A stretch of 8,482 bases of DNA from CALCHX01 sp035761165 (lineage in GTDB: Bacteria; Gemmatimonadota; Gemmatimonadetes; Gemmatimonadales; Gemmatimonadaceae), in contig DASTRO010000174.1 of the NCBI GenBank assembly GCA_035761165.1, positions 1 to 8,482 of the forward strand, written 5' to 3'. Below, piece after piece: positions 5,873 through 8,482 of this stretch (position 1 is its first letter; each line of letters starts with the position of its first letter). Both the position numbers and the translations under genes were made by a program. Under the pieces are notes generated by a model. It saw only the letters and a program-made list of their open reading frames with translations, ran no database searches and was not told the DNA's origin.

Positions 5873-6163
5873 GGCAGGCCGGCGAACTGCGCGCCGGTCG
5901 CGGGGCCCGCCGGGGGGTGGGCGGCGACAGCCGGCGGCCGTGCGGCCGCGCTCCCGAGCCCGCGCAGCACAACCTGACGTCGAGCGTCGCCTGCGGCGGC
6001 TCGGCGCGCCATGGGTCCCGGCCCGCGCTCCAGTGGCGGGCACACCCGGCGGCAGCGGATGGATACCGGCTCCTGGGAAAGGGGCGCCTGGTCCACCCGC
6101 GTTTTTGCTGGCAGACGAATTTTTTCAGGCGTGACGCCTGCGCCTTTCCGACGAGTCGACGAC
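5873..6163 (+). other. Non-coding leader upstream of fusA, with a 15-bp near-palindrome at 6126-6140
   Basis: No convincing gene is seen in these 291 bases; short open frames are Arg/Pro/Ala-rich shadows. From about 6100 the composition changes to T-rich (TTTTTGC, then six T at 6120-6125). The T-run is followed by CAGGCGTGACGCCTG at 6126-6140, a 7-bp inverted repeat with one central base, 23 nt before the fusA ATG. Because the T-run precedes the hairpin it is not a terminator for either strand. The position suits an operator or RNA element acting on fusA. No rpsL or rpsG is present here. Confidence 0.4.
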
Positions 6164-8284
<2,121 letters not shown>

Positions 8285-8335
8285 GCCCGCGACCGCTCCA
8301 ACTCGAACTATCTCAACTCACCGGTATCCGGCATC

Positions 8336-8482
<147 letters not shown>

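Noticed and set aside
5826..6134. Small open frame in the fusA leader
   Set aside because: Arg/Pro/Gly-rich after a few codons, no Shine-Dalgarno and no lasso leader motif; it overlaps the predicted -10 element.
6120..6140. Inverted repeat with T-run as an intrinsic terminator
   Set aside because: The six T precede the hairpin on the + strand, and on the - strand they become A, so neither strand has hairpin followed by a U-run.

Overview
The window is very GC-rich (above about 70% by eye) and all its genes lie on the + strand. It holds two unrelated blocks. Positions 1 to 5725 carry a lasso-peptide (RiPP) biosynthetic operon. From about 6164 to the end is the translation-factor pair fusA (EF-G, complete) and tuf (EF-Tu, only the first 49 codons). 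The EF-G N-terminus, the base composition and the mostly Shine-Dalgarno-poor starts fit a Gemmatimonadota-like bacterium. That taxon is an inference; only a database search could fix it.

The lasso operon reads B1 (RRE/PqqD-like leader-binding protein, 5' end cut by the window), B2 (transglutaminase-like leader peptidase), C (asparagine-synthetase-like macrolactam synthetase), A (56-residue precursor), K (HPr-kinase-like protein), an ABC ATPase and an ABC-2 permease. Spacing is tight (13 nt, 13 nt, 22 nt, 66 nt, then 4-nt and 8-nt overlaps), so it probably forms one transcription unit. Proposed pathway: B1 binds the YxxPxLxxxG leader of A, B2 cuts after Thr25-Arg26, and C activates Asp9 of the core with ATP and joins it to the N-terminus of Ser1. 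K may phosphorylate the peptide, and the ABC pair may export it.

The predicted core is unusual. It has 30 residues, a 9-residue Ser1-Asp9 ring, and one Cys in the ring (Cys8) with one near the C-terminus (Cys28), so a ring-to-tail disulfide is possible. The core ends in Glu, not in the Ser that characterised lasso-peptide kinases phosphorylate, so the target of K is an open question. The A gene is preceded by a C-rich tract (G-quadruplex motif on the template strand, no Shine-Dalgarno) and followed by a strong GC hairpin.

Positions 5726 to 6163 are non-coding. They hold a three-copy 7-bp tandem repeat, an imperfect palindrome that could end the lasso transcript, a promoter-like TTGACA element, a hairpin close to the predicted transcript start, and about 320 nt of leader before fusA. 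No rpsL or rpsG lies directly upstream of fusA, so the usual str-operon order is interrupted here or this fusA-tuf pair stands apart.
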